The notes under the pieces: model-generated | What the model saw: only the letters and a program-made list of their open reading frames with translations | Told to the model about the DNA's origin: nothing | Database searches by the model: none | Program-made: the position numbers and the translations under genes | Shown here: piece after piece, positions 55,550-64,000 of the stretch | Layout of the letters: each line of letters opens with the position of its first letter | Numbering within the stretch: the first letter of the stretch is position 1 | NCBI RefSeq assembly: GCF_028807635.1 | Contig: NZ_JARBAX010000001.1 | Span: 4,699,501 to 4,763,500 of the forward strand | Direction of reading: 5' to 3' | DNA length: 64,000 bases | Origin: Streptomyces spiramyceticus | GTDB lineage: Bacteria; Actinomycetota; Actinomycetes; Streptomycetales; Streptomycetaceae

Positions 55550-55762
55550 GCGGACATCGAGTCGGCGCGCAAGGCTTTCGCACGGTACGACGTCAACGGG
55601 GACGGGCTGATCTCTGCGGCCGAGTACAAGAGCGTCATGGCGCAGCTTGGTGACCCCTACGTCACCGAGACGGTGGCCCAGGCCGTGATCAACTCCCACG
55701 ACAGCAACGGCGACGGCAAGCTCACCTTCGACGAGTTCTGGGCGATCCAGAACAAGGGCTGA
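55550..55762 (+). CDS. small EF-hand calcium-binding protein
   Basis: 70-residue acidic cytoplasmic protein with two canonical EF-hand loops: DVNGDGLISAAE (~14-25) and DSNGDGKLTFDE (~50-61). All calcium-ligand positions (1, 3, 5, 7, 9, 12) are occupied by suitable residues. GTG 55550 is preferred because GAAGGGG lies about 10 bases upstream; GTG 55538 would add four residues. From memory it corresponds to CabB (SCO5464) of S. coelicolor, a calcium buffer or sensor. It diverges from the acetyltransferase gene and converges with the PadR regulator gene. Confidence 0.92.
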   Translation, partial: ADIESARKAFARYDVNGDGLISAAEYKSVMAQLGDPYVTETVAQAVINSHDSNGDGKLTFDEFWAIQNKG

Positions 55763-55815
55763 CACCCCCAGGGCTGACGCTCTCGTCGCCTCCCGAGACC
55801 CTGCGGGTCCGGAAC

Positions 55816-56400
55816 TCACCCGGCGGTGGTGGGCTCCGGACCCGTTCGCGTACTCGCCCTGCTCGCGGCCATGTCCGCGAGCTCCGCCTGCGCCGCTTCG
55901 AGCCAGCCGATCCGGAACTTCTCCAGATCGATCCCGGCGCGCAGGACGAGATGGCGCAAACGGTCGCTCTCACTGTCCCTGCCGGCGCCGAAGTCGCGCT
56001 CCTCGATCGCGGTGTACTCCGCCAACTGCGCCCGGTGCAGCGCCAGATGGCGGCGTACCTCCTCCTCAAGTCCTCGCGCGCCCACCACGCCCGCCGCGCG
56101 CAGGCGCAGTGCGAGTGCGTCACGGACGGGCTTGGGGTCCTCGCTCCTCGCCACCCACTCGGCCAGCTCGGCGCGGCCCGCGGGCAGTACCTCGTACTCC
56201 TTCTTCTGGCCCCGGGTGGGCTGCTGCTGGGGCAGGGCCCGGATGGCACCGGACTGCTCCAGCTTGCCCAGCTCGCGGTAGATCTGCTGATGCGTGGACG
56301 GCCAGAAGTAGCCGATGGACTTGTCGAACCTGCGGGTCAGTTCCAGCCCCGACGACGGCTTTTCGAGCAGGGCGGTGAGGATCGCGTACGGGAGGGACAT
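55816..56400 (-). CDS. PadR-family transcriptional regulator
   Basis: 194 residues. An N-terminal winged helix (~1-85: LPYAILTALLEKPSSGLELT, then FWPSTHQQIYRELGKLEQSG) and a C-terminal helical dimerisation domain rich in Glu/Arg (~95-185) are typical of PadR subfamily 2 (Vir-like). It lies 17 bases downstream of the 2,4-dienoyl-CoA reductase gene on the same strand, so the two are probably one operon and PadR may repress it through the palindrome at 58481-58494. Ligands of the family are often phenolic or lipophilic compounds. Confidence 0.88.
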   Translation of the reverse strand: MSLPYAILTALLEKPSSGLELTRRFDKSIGYFWPSTHQQIYRELGKLEQSGAIRALPQQQPTRGQKKEYEVLPAGRAELAEWVARSEDPKPVRDALALRLRAAGVVGARGLEEEVRRHLALHRAQLAEYTAIEERDFGAGRDSESDRLRHLVLRAGIDLEKFRIGWLEAAQAELADMAASRASTRTGPEPTTAG

Positions 56401-56417
56401 GACCGCATCCTAGGTAG

Positions 56418-58511
<2,094 letters not shown>

Positions 58512-58536
58512 TCACAGCGGCCGTGTCCCCGCGGCG

Positions 58537-59685
58537 TCACAGTGCGCTGTAGACGGCCTCGACCAGCGCCATCTTGCGCGGGTCGTCGGCGATGTTCGGC
58601 CCCATGCGGTTCATGACGTATCCCATGCTGATGTCCGCCTCCGGGTCCGCGAGCCCGCAGGAGCCGCCGTACCCGTCGTGGCCGAAGGCGCGCGGGTTGG
58701 GGCCGTACGAGCCGTTCGGCCCGCTCAGCCACAGGCCGAGCCCGAGCTCCGTGTCGTGGCCGAAGCCCACGCCCAGCACCAGGTCGCGGCAGCTGCCCTG
58801 GCCCTCCCGGATCCGCTCGGTGGCCTCGGGGGACAGGACGCGGTGCTCGCCGGAGCGGCCCTGGCGGGCGAAGATCCCGTACAGGGCGGCGACGGCGCGG
58901 GCGGTGCCGTGGCCGTTGGCGGCGGGGATCTGGGCGGCCCGCCAGGCAGGGGTGTTGGCCTCGGTGACGCCGGGGCCCGGGTTGAGGAGCGAGGCGAGCG
59001 CGAGCGGGGTCAGCTGGGCGAAGAGCGCCGCCTGTTCGCTGGTGGGCGTGGTCGGCGGATGCACCAGTTCGGCGGCCCGCCCCGCGTCCTTCTCCGGCAG
59101 CCCGATGGTGAAGTCGATGCCCAGCGGTCCGGTGACCTCCTGGTGGAGGAACTCGCCGGGGAGCAGACCCGTGATGCGCCGGACCACCTCGCCGACCAGG
59201 AAGCCGTACGTGATCGTGTGATAGCCGGACTGCGTGCCCGGCTCCCACCAGGGCTCGGTCGCCGCCAGCCGCGCGCAGGTCAGCTCCCAGTCGTACAGCT
59301 CGGCAAGGGTATGTGGCTCGCGCAGTCCGGCCAGGCCCGCGCGGTGCGAGAGGAGGTGGCGTACGAGAATGGCCGCCTTGCCGGCTTCGGCGAATTCCGG
59401 CCAGTACGCCGCGACCGGGGCGTCGAGGTCGAGCAGGCCCCGGTCGGCGAGCAGATGCGCGCACAGCGCCGTCGGCCCCTTGGTCGTCGACCAGACATTG
59501 ACCAGGGTTTCCCGCTCCCACGGGCGGCTGCGGGCGTCGTCGGCCCAGCCGCCCCACAGGTCGACCACGGTCTCCCCGCCGGCCAGCACGGTCACGGCCG
59601 CGCCCAGTTCGCCGCGCTGTCGGAAGTTCTCCTCGAAGGCGGCGCGGACCGCGGAGAACCGGTCGTCGCAGTGGCCGTGGATCAC
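58537..59685 (-). CDS. serine beta-lactamase-fold hydrolase / esterase
   Basis: 382 residues from GTG 59685 (GGAGG 5 bases upstream). The class C beta-lactamase/esterase fold is shown by the SxxK motif in NVWSTTKGPTALCAHLLA (~66), the Tyr motif in GTQSGYHTITYGFLVGEV (~155) and the late GHDGYGGS (~335) that replaces KTG. There is no signal peptide, so it is probably a cytoplasmic EstB-like esterase rather than a drug-resistance beta-lactamase. It lies upstream of fadH on the same strand, separated by 88 bases including the fadH promoter. The substrate is unknown. Confidence 0.85.
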   Translation of the reverse strand: MIHGHCDDRFSAVRAAFEENFRQRGELGAAVTVLAGGETVVDLWGGWADDARSRPWERETLVNVWSTTKGPTALCAHLLADRGLLDLDAPVAAYWPEFAEAGKAAILVRHLLSHRAGLAGLREPHTLAELYDWELTCARLAATEPWWEPGTQSGYHTITYGFLVGEVVRRITGLLPGEFLHQEVTGPLGIDFTIGLPEKDAGRAAELVHPPTTPTSEQAALFAQLTPLALASLLNPGPGVTEANTPAWRAAQIPAANGHGTARAVAALYGIFARQGRSGEHRVLSPEATERIREGQGSCRDLVLGVGFGHDTELGLGLWLSGPNGSYGPNPRAFGHDGYGGSCGLADPEADISMGYVMNRMGPNIADDPRKMALVEAVYSAL

Positions 59686-59775
59686 GGGGTCCTCCAGGCG
59701 GCAGCAGTCGGTACGGTTGCCAGGAACGTACCGACTGGTCGGACTGGACGGAAGACGCCATGCACGGCCAACCGG

Positions 59776-59807
59776 GCTGTCCGTGCCGGAAATCCGGCAC
59801 GGACAGC
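59776..59807 (-). terminator. terD terminator
   Basis: GCTGTCCGTGCCGG (59776-59789) and CCGGCACGGACAGC (59794-59807) form a perfect 14-bp stem with an AAAT loop. It lies 47 bases beyond the terD stop codon. Confidence 0.8.
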
Positions 59808-59854
59808 TCAGCGGCGTATCAAACGGCTTCTCGGACGGCTACTGAGACGGTTTC

Positions 59855-60430
59855 TCAGATGTTGACGCCGAAGTCCGTCGCGATGCCGCGCAGGCCAGAG
59901 GCATAGCCCTGGCCGACAGCGCGGAACTTCCACTCCGGGCCGTTGCGGTAGAGCTCGCCGAAGACCATGGCCGTCTCGGTCGAGGCGTCCTCGGAGAGGT
60001 CGTACCGCGCGAGCTCGTTGCTGTCCGCCTGGTTGATCACGCGGATGAAGGCGTTGCGGACCTGGCCGAAGCTCTGGCCGCGGCTGTCACCCTCGTGGAT
60101 CGAGACCGGGAAGACGATCTTGTCGACCTCGGCGGGCACCGTCGAGAGGCTGACCTTGATCTGCTCGTCGTCACCCTCGCCCGCACCGGTGAGGTTGTCA
60201 CCGGTGTGCTCGACCGACCCGTCGGGGCTCTTGAGGTTGTTGAAGAAAACGAAGTGCTGGTCGGACACGACCTTGCTGTTGACATCGAGCAGCAGGGCGC
60301 TGGCATCGAGGTCGAAGTCGGTCCCGGTCGTGCTGCGTACGTCCCAGCCGAGGCCCACCGTGACGGCGGTCAGGCCGGGGGCCTCCTTGGAGAGCGAGAC
60401 GTTGCCGCCCTTGGAGAGACTGACACCCAT
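59855..60430 (-). CDS. terD: TerD-family calcium-binding stress protein
   Basis: 191 residues, the standard single-domain length. [20 protein letters not shown] is the classic N-terminus, and the two acidic calcium sites are [13 protein letters not shown] (~37-49) and [15 protein letters not shown] (~77-91). It ends with [19 protein letters not shown]. TerD proteins bind Ca2+ and are linked to tellurite tolerance, development and stress in Streptomyces; the biochemical role is unresolved. No other ter genes are adjacent. GGGAT lies upstream of the ATG. A strong hairpin terminator follows. Confidence 0.93.
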   Translation of the reverse strand: MGVSLSKGGNVSLSKEAPGLTAVTVGLGWDVRSTTGTDFDLDASALLLDVNSKVVSDQHFVFFNNLKSPDGSVEHTGDNLTGAGEGDDEQIKVSLSTVPAEVDKIVFPVSIHEGDSRGQSFGQVRNAFIRVINQADSNELARYDLSEDASTETAMVFGELYRNGPEWKFRAVGQGYASGLRGIATDFGVNI

Positions 60431-60579
60431 GAAGATCCCTGCTCAATCCGGCGCGGGCCGCGCCCTTTGACATCTCTTTGCCCAACCCGCCAACGGTTGC
60501 GCGGCCTGCTCAGTTCCCGGGAATCGTCCGAATGGCCCCATTGGGCTTCCCCCTGTGACTTCCCGCGCGGACGGGACGC

Positions 60580-61044
60580 TCAGGTGACGACCGGGATGAA
60601 CAGCTCCGGGCGGTCCCACATCACGGCGGGCGGATGGGCGGGCACGGTCCCCGTCCGCTCCGCGCCGACGCTGCGGTAGAAGCCCTCGGCGGGCGGGTGC
60701 GAGACCACGCGCACGCCGGTCAGCCCGGCTGCCGCCGCCTCGCCCAGCATGTGCTCGACGAGGAGGCGGCCGATGCCGAGGCCCTGGGCGGAGTCGGCGA
60801 CGAACAGCAGGTCGAGCTCCGGCGGGTCGAGCACCAGGGCGTAGAAGCCGAGCAGCCGGCCGTCCTGGCCCACGGCCGCGAAGACCCGGTGTGTCTCGAT
60901 GTAGTCGGGACCCACGCGGTAGGCCGCGACCATCGGGGCGTACGGGCCCTCGTACGCACGGGAGTTACGCACGAGCTTGGTGAGCCGCTTCGCGTCCCGG
61001 GCGGTCGCCCGCCGGATCAGCGTCTCCGTAATGCGCGCAGTCAT
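60580..61044 (-). CDS. GNAT-family N-acetyltransferase
   Basis: 154 residues, a typical compact GNAT protein: the acetyl-CoA loop LLFVADSAQGLGIGRLLVEH (~78-97), a central strand pair RLLGFYALVLDPPELDL and the C-terminal SHPPAEGFYRSVGAERTG. The substrate is unknown. It follows the PrmC-like gene by 10 bases. No ribosome site precedes the ATG; a TAATAC sequence, which includes the prmC-like stop codon, sits about seven bases upstream and could be a -10 for a leaderless transcript. Confidence 0.85.
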   Translation of the reverse strand: MTARITETLIRRATARDAKRLTKLVRNSRAYEGPYAPMVAAYRVGPDYIETHRVFAAVGQDGRLLGFYALVLDPPELDLLFVADSAQGLGIGRLLVEHMLGEAAAAGLTGVRVVSHPPAEGFYRSVGAERTGTVPAHPPAVMWDRPELFIPVVT

Positions 61045-61054
61045 GCAGCGAGTA

Positions 61055-61897
61055 TTACTCAGGTGTGTGGGGGCTGCCAGCGGGCCTGGTTCCGACGACG
61101 ACGGTCGCGTACAGCTCGTCGGAGGCGACCACCCGCGGGATCAGGCCGTTCCCGGCGAACGTTTCGACGGTCACCGGCGCCTGGCGCTCGCTCGTCTCGA
61201 CCAGCAGGTGCCCGCCCGGCGCCAGCCACTGCGACGCCGCCGCGGCCACCCGCCGCTGCACGTCCAGCCCGTCCGTGCCGCCGTCGAGTGCCACCCGCGC
61301 CTCGTGGATGCGGGCCTCCGCGGGCAGCAGGCCGATCTCCTCGGTGGGAACGTACGGCGTATTCGCGAGGAGTACGTCGACGCGGCCCCGCAGCGCGGTG
61401 GGCAGCGGCTCGTAGAGGTCGCCCTCGTACACCTGGCCGCCGACGGCGCCGACATTGCGGCGGGCGCACCGCACCGCTGCCGGGTCGATGTCGGCGGCGT
61501 GCAGCTCGGCCCCTTCCACAGCCGTGGCGAGCGCGGCCCCCAAGGCGCCCGAGCCGCAGCACAGGTCGACGACGACAGCTCCGGGACGGGCGAGGGCGGC
61601 CGCTTCGGCGACGAGGAACTCGGTGCGGCGGCGGGGCACGAACACCCCGGCGTCCACGGCGATCCGCAGGCCGTAGAACTCGGCCCAGCCGATGACGTGC
61701 TCAAGCGGCAGGCCGACGACACGGCGCTCCACCATGGAGGCGAGGGCGTCCGGGCTCTGAGCTGCGGAGATGAGCAAATCCGCCTCGTCCTCGGCGAATA
61801 CACAGCCGGCGGCCCTGAGCCTGGTGACGACAGCGGACGGAGACAGAGCAGACGAAAGAGAAGAACACAAAGAACGAGATGACGGTGAGACTGACAC
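61055..61897 (-). CDS. HemK/PrmC-family methyltransferase
   Basis: 280 residues from GTG 61897 (AAAGG upstream; GTG 61936 would add 13). AdoMet-dependent methyltransferase fold: helical N-terminal domain (~15-75, DALASMVERRVVGLPLEHVI), GWAEFYGLRIAVDAGVFVPR, motif I VVDLCCGSGALGAALA (~118), acidic AELHAADIDPAA and the substrate loop LLANTPYVPTEEIGLLP (~185). PrmC proteins that methylate the Gln of release factors have NPPY; here it is NTPY, as in a paralogous actinobacterial group annotated as putative N5-glutamine methyltransferase. The true target may differ from release factors. The GNAT gene follows 10 bases downstream. Confidence 0.82.
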   Translation of the reverse strand: MSVSPSSRSLCSSLSSALSPSAVVTRLRAAGCVFAEDEADLLISAAQSPDALASMVERRVVGLPLEHVIGWAEFYGLRIAVDAGVFVPRRRTEFLVAEAAALARPGAVVVDLCCGSGALGAALATAVEGAELHAADIDPAAVRCARRNVGAVGGQVYEGDLYEPLPTALRGRVDVLLANTPYVPTEEIGLLPAEARIHEARVALDGGTDGLDVQRRVAAAASQWLAPGGHLLVETSERQAPVTVETFAGNGLIPRVVASDELYATVVVGTRPAGSPHTPE

Positions 61898-62045
61898 GGG
61901 AGCCTTTCGGGACACCTGTGGGGCTCCCTCGGTCACCTACGTCCAGTGGACCGCACGGCCGTGAAGGGGGAGCACCCGACCTGATACAGCGGTAATCGGT
62001 CCCACCTCCTCCGGTTGGCGTCCCCTGCTGAGGACGACCGCAACA

Positions 62046-62076
62046 TTACATGATCATGATGATCGAAAGTTAGGGA
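62046..62076 (+). promoter_or_regulatory. candidate promoter of the olsB/olsA-like operon
   Basis: TTACAT (62046-62051) and TAGGGA (62071-62076) are spaced by 19 bases. The palindrome CATGATCATG (62049-62058) covers the end of the -35 and the spacer, so a repressor could block it. The start codon is 56 bases downstream. Confidence 0.4.
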
Positions 62077-62131
62077 TGCGGCTGCTCTTTGTGCACTGCG
62101 CCGTTCAACAAGCCGCTTCTACGGTCCTTCC

Positions 62132-62908
62132 ATGCTCTCGACCACCGCCGTGTCTACGGCCACCACCAGCTCGTACGTCACTTCCATCGCAGACTCCCAG
62201 GAGCAGATACGGGCCGCACAGCGGCTCCGCCACCTGGTCTTCGGCGAGGAGATGGGCGCCACCCTCGACTCGCCCCTGCCCGGTCACGACATCGACGCCT
62301 ACGACGACCTCGTGGACCACCTGATCGTCACCGACACCACGACCGGCGACGTGGTCGGCACCTACCGGCTGCTCCCCCCGGGGCGGGCCGAAAAGTCCTA
62401 CTCCGACAGCGAATTCGACCTGCGGTCACTCGACGGGCTCCGGCCGTCCATGATCGAGGCGGGGCGTTCCTGCGTACACCCGGACCACCGCTCGGGCGCG
62501 GTGATCAACCTCATGTGGTCCGCGCTCGCCCGCTACGTCCTGCTCTCCGGCCACCGCTACCTGGCCGGCTGCGCCTCCGTACCCCTGTCCGACGGCGGCA
62601 GGGCGGCCTCCAGTGCCTGGCTCCTCGGTACGTCCAAGCACGCATCGCCGCCCGAGCTGCGGGTGCACCCGCGCAGGCCCTGGATGCCCGCCGAGCTGAC
62701 GGCGGAACGCCCCAGTTACGCCGACCTGCCTCCGCTGCTGCGCGGCTACCTCCGGCTCGGCGCGTGGATGTGCGGTGCGCCCACCCACGACCCGGAATTC
62801 GACGTCGCCGACTTCTTCGTACTCCTGGACATGGACCGGCTCGGCGACCGCTACCGCCGCTACTTTCTCGGGGAGACGCCGGGGGAGAAGCCCGGAGGGG
62901 CCCGGTGA
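62132..62908 (+). CDS. OlsB-like ornithine N-acyltransferase (GNAT fold)
   Basis: 258 residues. It matches the acyl-ACP-dependent GNAT family that makes lyso-ornithine lipid: QEQIRAAQRLRHLVFGEEMG (~24-43), VGTYRLLPPGRAEK (~74), EAGRSCVHPDHRSGAVINLM (~108-127), YLAGCASVPLSDGG (~150), and a conserved C-terminal half ending near ADFFVLLDMDRLGDRYRRYF. The first ~20 residues are Ser/Thr-rich and may not be needed; a later start is possible. Its stop codon overlaps the acyltransferase gene start (GTGA). Together the two would make a phosphorus-free ornithine lipid in the membrane, often induced by phosphate limitation. Confidence 0.8.
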   Translation: MLSTTAVSTATTSSYVTSIADSQEQIRAAQRLRHLVFGEEMGATLDSPLPGHDIDAYDDLVDHLIVTDTTTGDVVGTYRLLPPGRAEKSYSDSEFDLRSLDGLRPSMIEAGRSCVHPDHRSGAVINLMWSALARYVLLSGHRYLAGCASVPLSDGGRAASSAWLLGTSKHASPPELRVHPRRPWMPAELTAERPSYADLPPLLRGYLRLGAWMCGAPTHDPEFDVADFFVLLDMDRLGDRYRRYFLGETPGEKPGGAR

Positions 62909-63798
62909 ACCCCTGGGCCGTGGACGAGGGGTGTACGCCCGTCTGCGCCACGCATGCGCTGTCGCCGGTTTCGCCGGCCGAAGCCGCGCGCCGGTGCGCC
63001 GCGCTGACGTACGTGATCGCGCGCGGCGTGTCGAAGGGGCGGCGGATCGCCGAGCCCCGGGAACTGCGTGCCCAGGCACGGGGGATGCTCGACGGGCTGG
63101 GCGTACGGCTGGAAACGGGGACGGGGACGGGGACGAGGGAAGGGGCAGGGGCAGGGGTCGGGGCCGGGCCGCTGAGTGTGAACGGCTCCGGCACCCTGGT
63201 CGCCGCCAACCACATCTCCTGGCTCGACGTCGTGGCCCTGCTGGCGGTGGAGCCGGTCCTGCCCTTGGCCAAGTGGGAAGTGGCCCGGTGGCCCGTCATC
63301 GGCACGCTGGCGCGGCGCGTCGGTGCGCCCTTCATCGACCGTGAGCGGATGCGACAGCTCCCGTACGCCGTAGCGGATTTGACGGCCACCTTGCGCTCGG
63401 GCCGCTCCGTTCTCGTTTTTCCTCAGGCGACGACCTGGTGCTCGGCGCCCGGCGGCCGGTTCAGGCGGGCCACTTTCCAGGCCGCGGCCGACGCTGGGGC
63501 GCCCGTACGGCCGGTCACGGTCGGCTACTACCAAAGCGGCGCCCCCAGTACCGTCGCCGCCTTCCTCGGTGACGAGGACTTCACCACCTCGCTGCGCCGG
63601 GTGGCCTCCGCACGTGACCTGACCGTACGGGTCACCGCTCACCCGGCCCTGTGGGGCTCCTCCCGGCGGCAACTGGCCGCCGGTGCACGGGCGGCCGTCT
63701 GCGCGGCGGAGCCGCCCGCCCATGTCCGGGCGCCCGTCACGCGGTACGCGTCGTCGCGCGACGCCACGCCGTCTCGCGCAGCAGGCGCAGGCCGTTGA
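62905..63798 (+). CDS. OlsA/PlsC-like 1-acyl acyltransferase with altered motif
   Basis: 297 residues from GTG 62905, preceded by GGAGGGG and overlapping the olsB-like stop codon. It should O-acylate the lyso-lipid made upstream. The catalytic HX4D motif is intact (VAANHISWLDVVALL, ~95). The second substrate motif, normally FPEGT, reads LVFPQATTWCS (~170), replacing Glu-Gly with Gln-Ala. A low-complexity Gly/Thr/Ala insert (ETGTGTGTREGAGAG, ~71-88) comes from a GGGGAC/GGGGCA repeat. The 3' end overlaps the convergent P-type ATPase gene by 62 bases. It may be a specialised or weakened enzyme. Confidence 0.8.
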   Translation: MNPWAVDEGCTPVCATHALSPVSPAEAARRCAALTYVIARGVSKGRRIAEPRELRAQARGMLDGLGVRLETGTGTGTREGAGAGVGAGPLSVNGSGTLVAANHISWLDVVALLAVEPVLPLAKWEVARWPVIGTLARRVGAPFIDRERMRQLPYAVADLTATLRSGRSVLVFPQATTWCSAPGGRFRRATFQAAADAGAPVRPVTVGYYQSGAPSTVAAFLGDEDFTTSLRRVASARDLTVRVTAHPALWGSSRRQLAAGARAAVCAAEPPAHVRAPVTRYASSRDATPSRAAGAGR

Positions 63799-64000
63799 GG
63801 CCGACGATGACGGTGGAGCCCTCGTGGCCCGCCACACCCAACGGCAGAGGCAGGTGACCCGCCAGGTCCCAGATCACCAGACCGGCGATGAACACCGAGG
63901 CGATGACCAGGTTCTGTACGACGAGCCGGCGGGCGTCGCGCGAGAGCCGGATCGCAGCCGGGACGGTGGCCAGTTCGTCGCGTACGACCACCGCGTCGGC
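63737..64000 (-). CDS. heavy-metal P-type ATPase, C-terminal end only
   Basis: The last 87 codons of a P1B-type cation-transporting ATPase, cut by the right window edge. ADAVVVRDELATVPAAIRLS is the conserved end of the hinge domain, followed by RRLVVQN, the final two membrane helices (LVIASVFIAGLVIWDLAG and PLGVAGHEGSTVIVGLNGLR) and a short basic tail. It resembles the Zn/Cd/Co exporter group in the HEGSTV motif, but the metal-specifying CPX segment lies outside the window. Its 3' end overlaps the convergent OlsA-like gene by 62 bases. Confidence 0.87.
   Translation of the reverse strand, partial: ADAVVVRDELATVPAAIRLSRDARRLVVQNLVIASVFIAGLVIWDLAGHLPLPLGVAGHEGSTVIVGLNGLRLLRETAWRRATTRTA

Noticed and set aside
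58537..59685. Antibiotic-resistance beta-lactamase
   Set aside because: No signal peptide, and a GHDG motif in place of KTG; the protein looks like an intracellular esterase.

Overview
The window is chromosomal DNA of a Streptomyces or a close relative. It is very GC-rich with dense coding on both strands, many GTG and TTG starts, 4-base stop/start overlaps and terminators without U-tracts. The gene order (pyk-ackA-pta/pfkA, then the glgB-mak-treS-glgE operon, glgP, glgX, tandem L,D-transpeptidases, a small EF-hand protein and a TerD protein) matches what I recall of the S. coelicolor SCO5423 to about SCO5470 core region. Blocks that look added to this backbone are called accessory below. All functional names rest on motif and family recognition by eye; no database search was run.

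Layout. 0-6 kb: lower glycolysis and acetate overflow (pyruvate kinase cut by the left edge, acetate kinase, phosphotransacetylase, divergent 6-phosphofructokinase). 6-14.7 kb: an XRE regulator with a palindromic operator candidate, a membrane protein, a CitAB/DcuSR-type two-component pair next to a DctA dicarboxylate carrier, a truncated imine-reductase-like remnant, and the RNA polymerase-associated helicase HelD. 14.7-22.7 kb: the complete GlgE pathway (GlgE, TreS, maltokinase, GlgB), which makes alpha-glucan from trehalose via maltose-1-phosphate. 23.2-30.9 kb: an accessory oxygenase cassette lying between glgE and glgP: an NmrA-type reductase, an AraC regulator, then a four-gene run of HpaB-type monooxygenase, DHA2 exporter, PrnB/DUF1864-type protein and PhzS-like flavin monooxygenase. 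31-49.5 kb: glgP, a two-component system whose kinase has an unusual C-terminal membrane-anchored domain, a secreted thermolysin-type protease, a heterodimeric ABC exporter, glgX, two L,D-transpeptidase lipoproteins and an enoyl-CoA hydratase. 49.5-64 kb: an anti-sigma-type ATPase, a deacetylase/beta-propeller lipoprotein pair, a second accessory locus (cyclodipeptide synthase plus a CYP121-like P450), then an acetyltransferase, an EF-hand protein, a 2,4-dienoyl-CoA reductase with a PadR regulator, a serine hydrolase, TerD, a PrmC-like methyltransferase, an OlsB/OlsA-like pair, and the end of a metal P-type ATPase cut by the right edge.

The two most interesting loci are the cyclodipeptide synthase/P450 pair, which looks like a Streptomyces version of the mycobacterial Rv2275-Rv2276 mycocyclosin pathway but with changed substrate-contact residues, and the HpaB/PrnB/PhzS cassette, whose product I cannot name. 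Smaller signals include a 210-bp long inverted repeat with a decayed second copy at the edge of the cassette, several 8-, 9- and 15-bp tandem repeats, a probable leaderless promoter with an overlapping operator at fadH, and a -35 box inside a terminator loop ahead of helD. I saw no tRNA, rRNA, CRISPR array, transposase or integrase.
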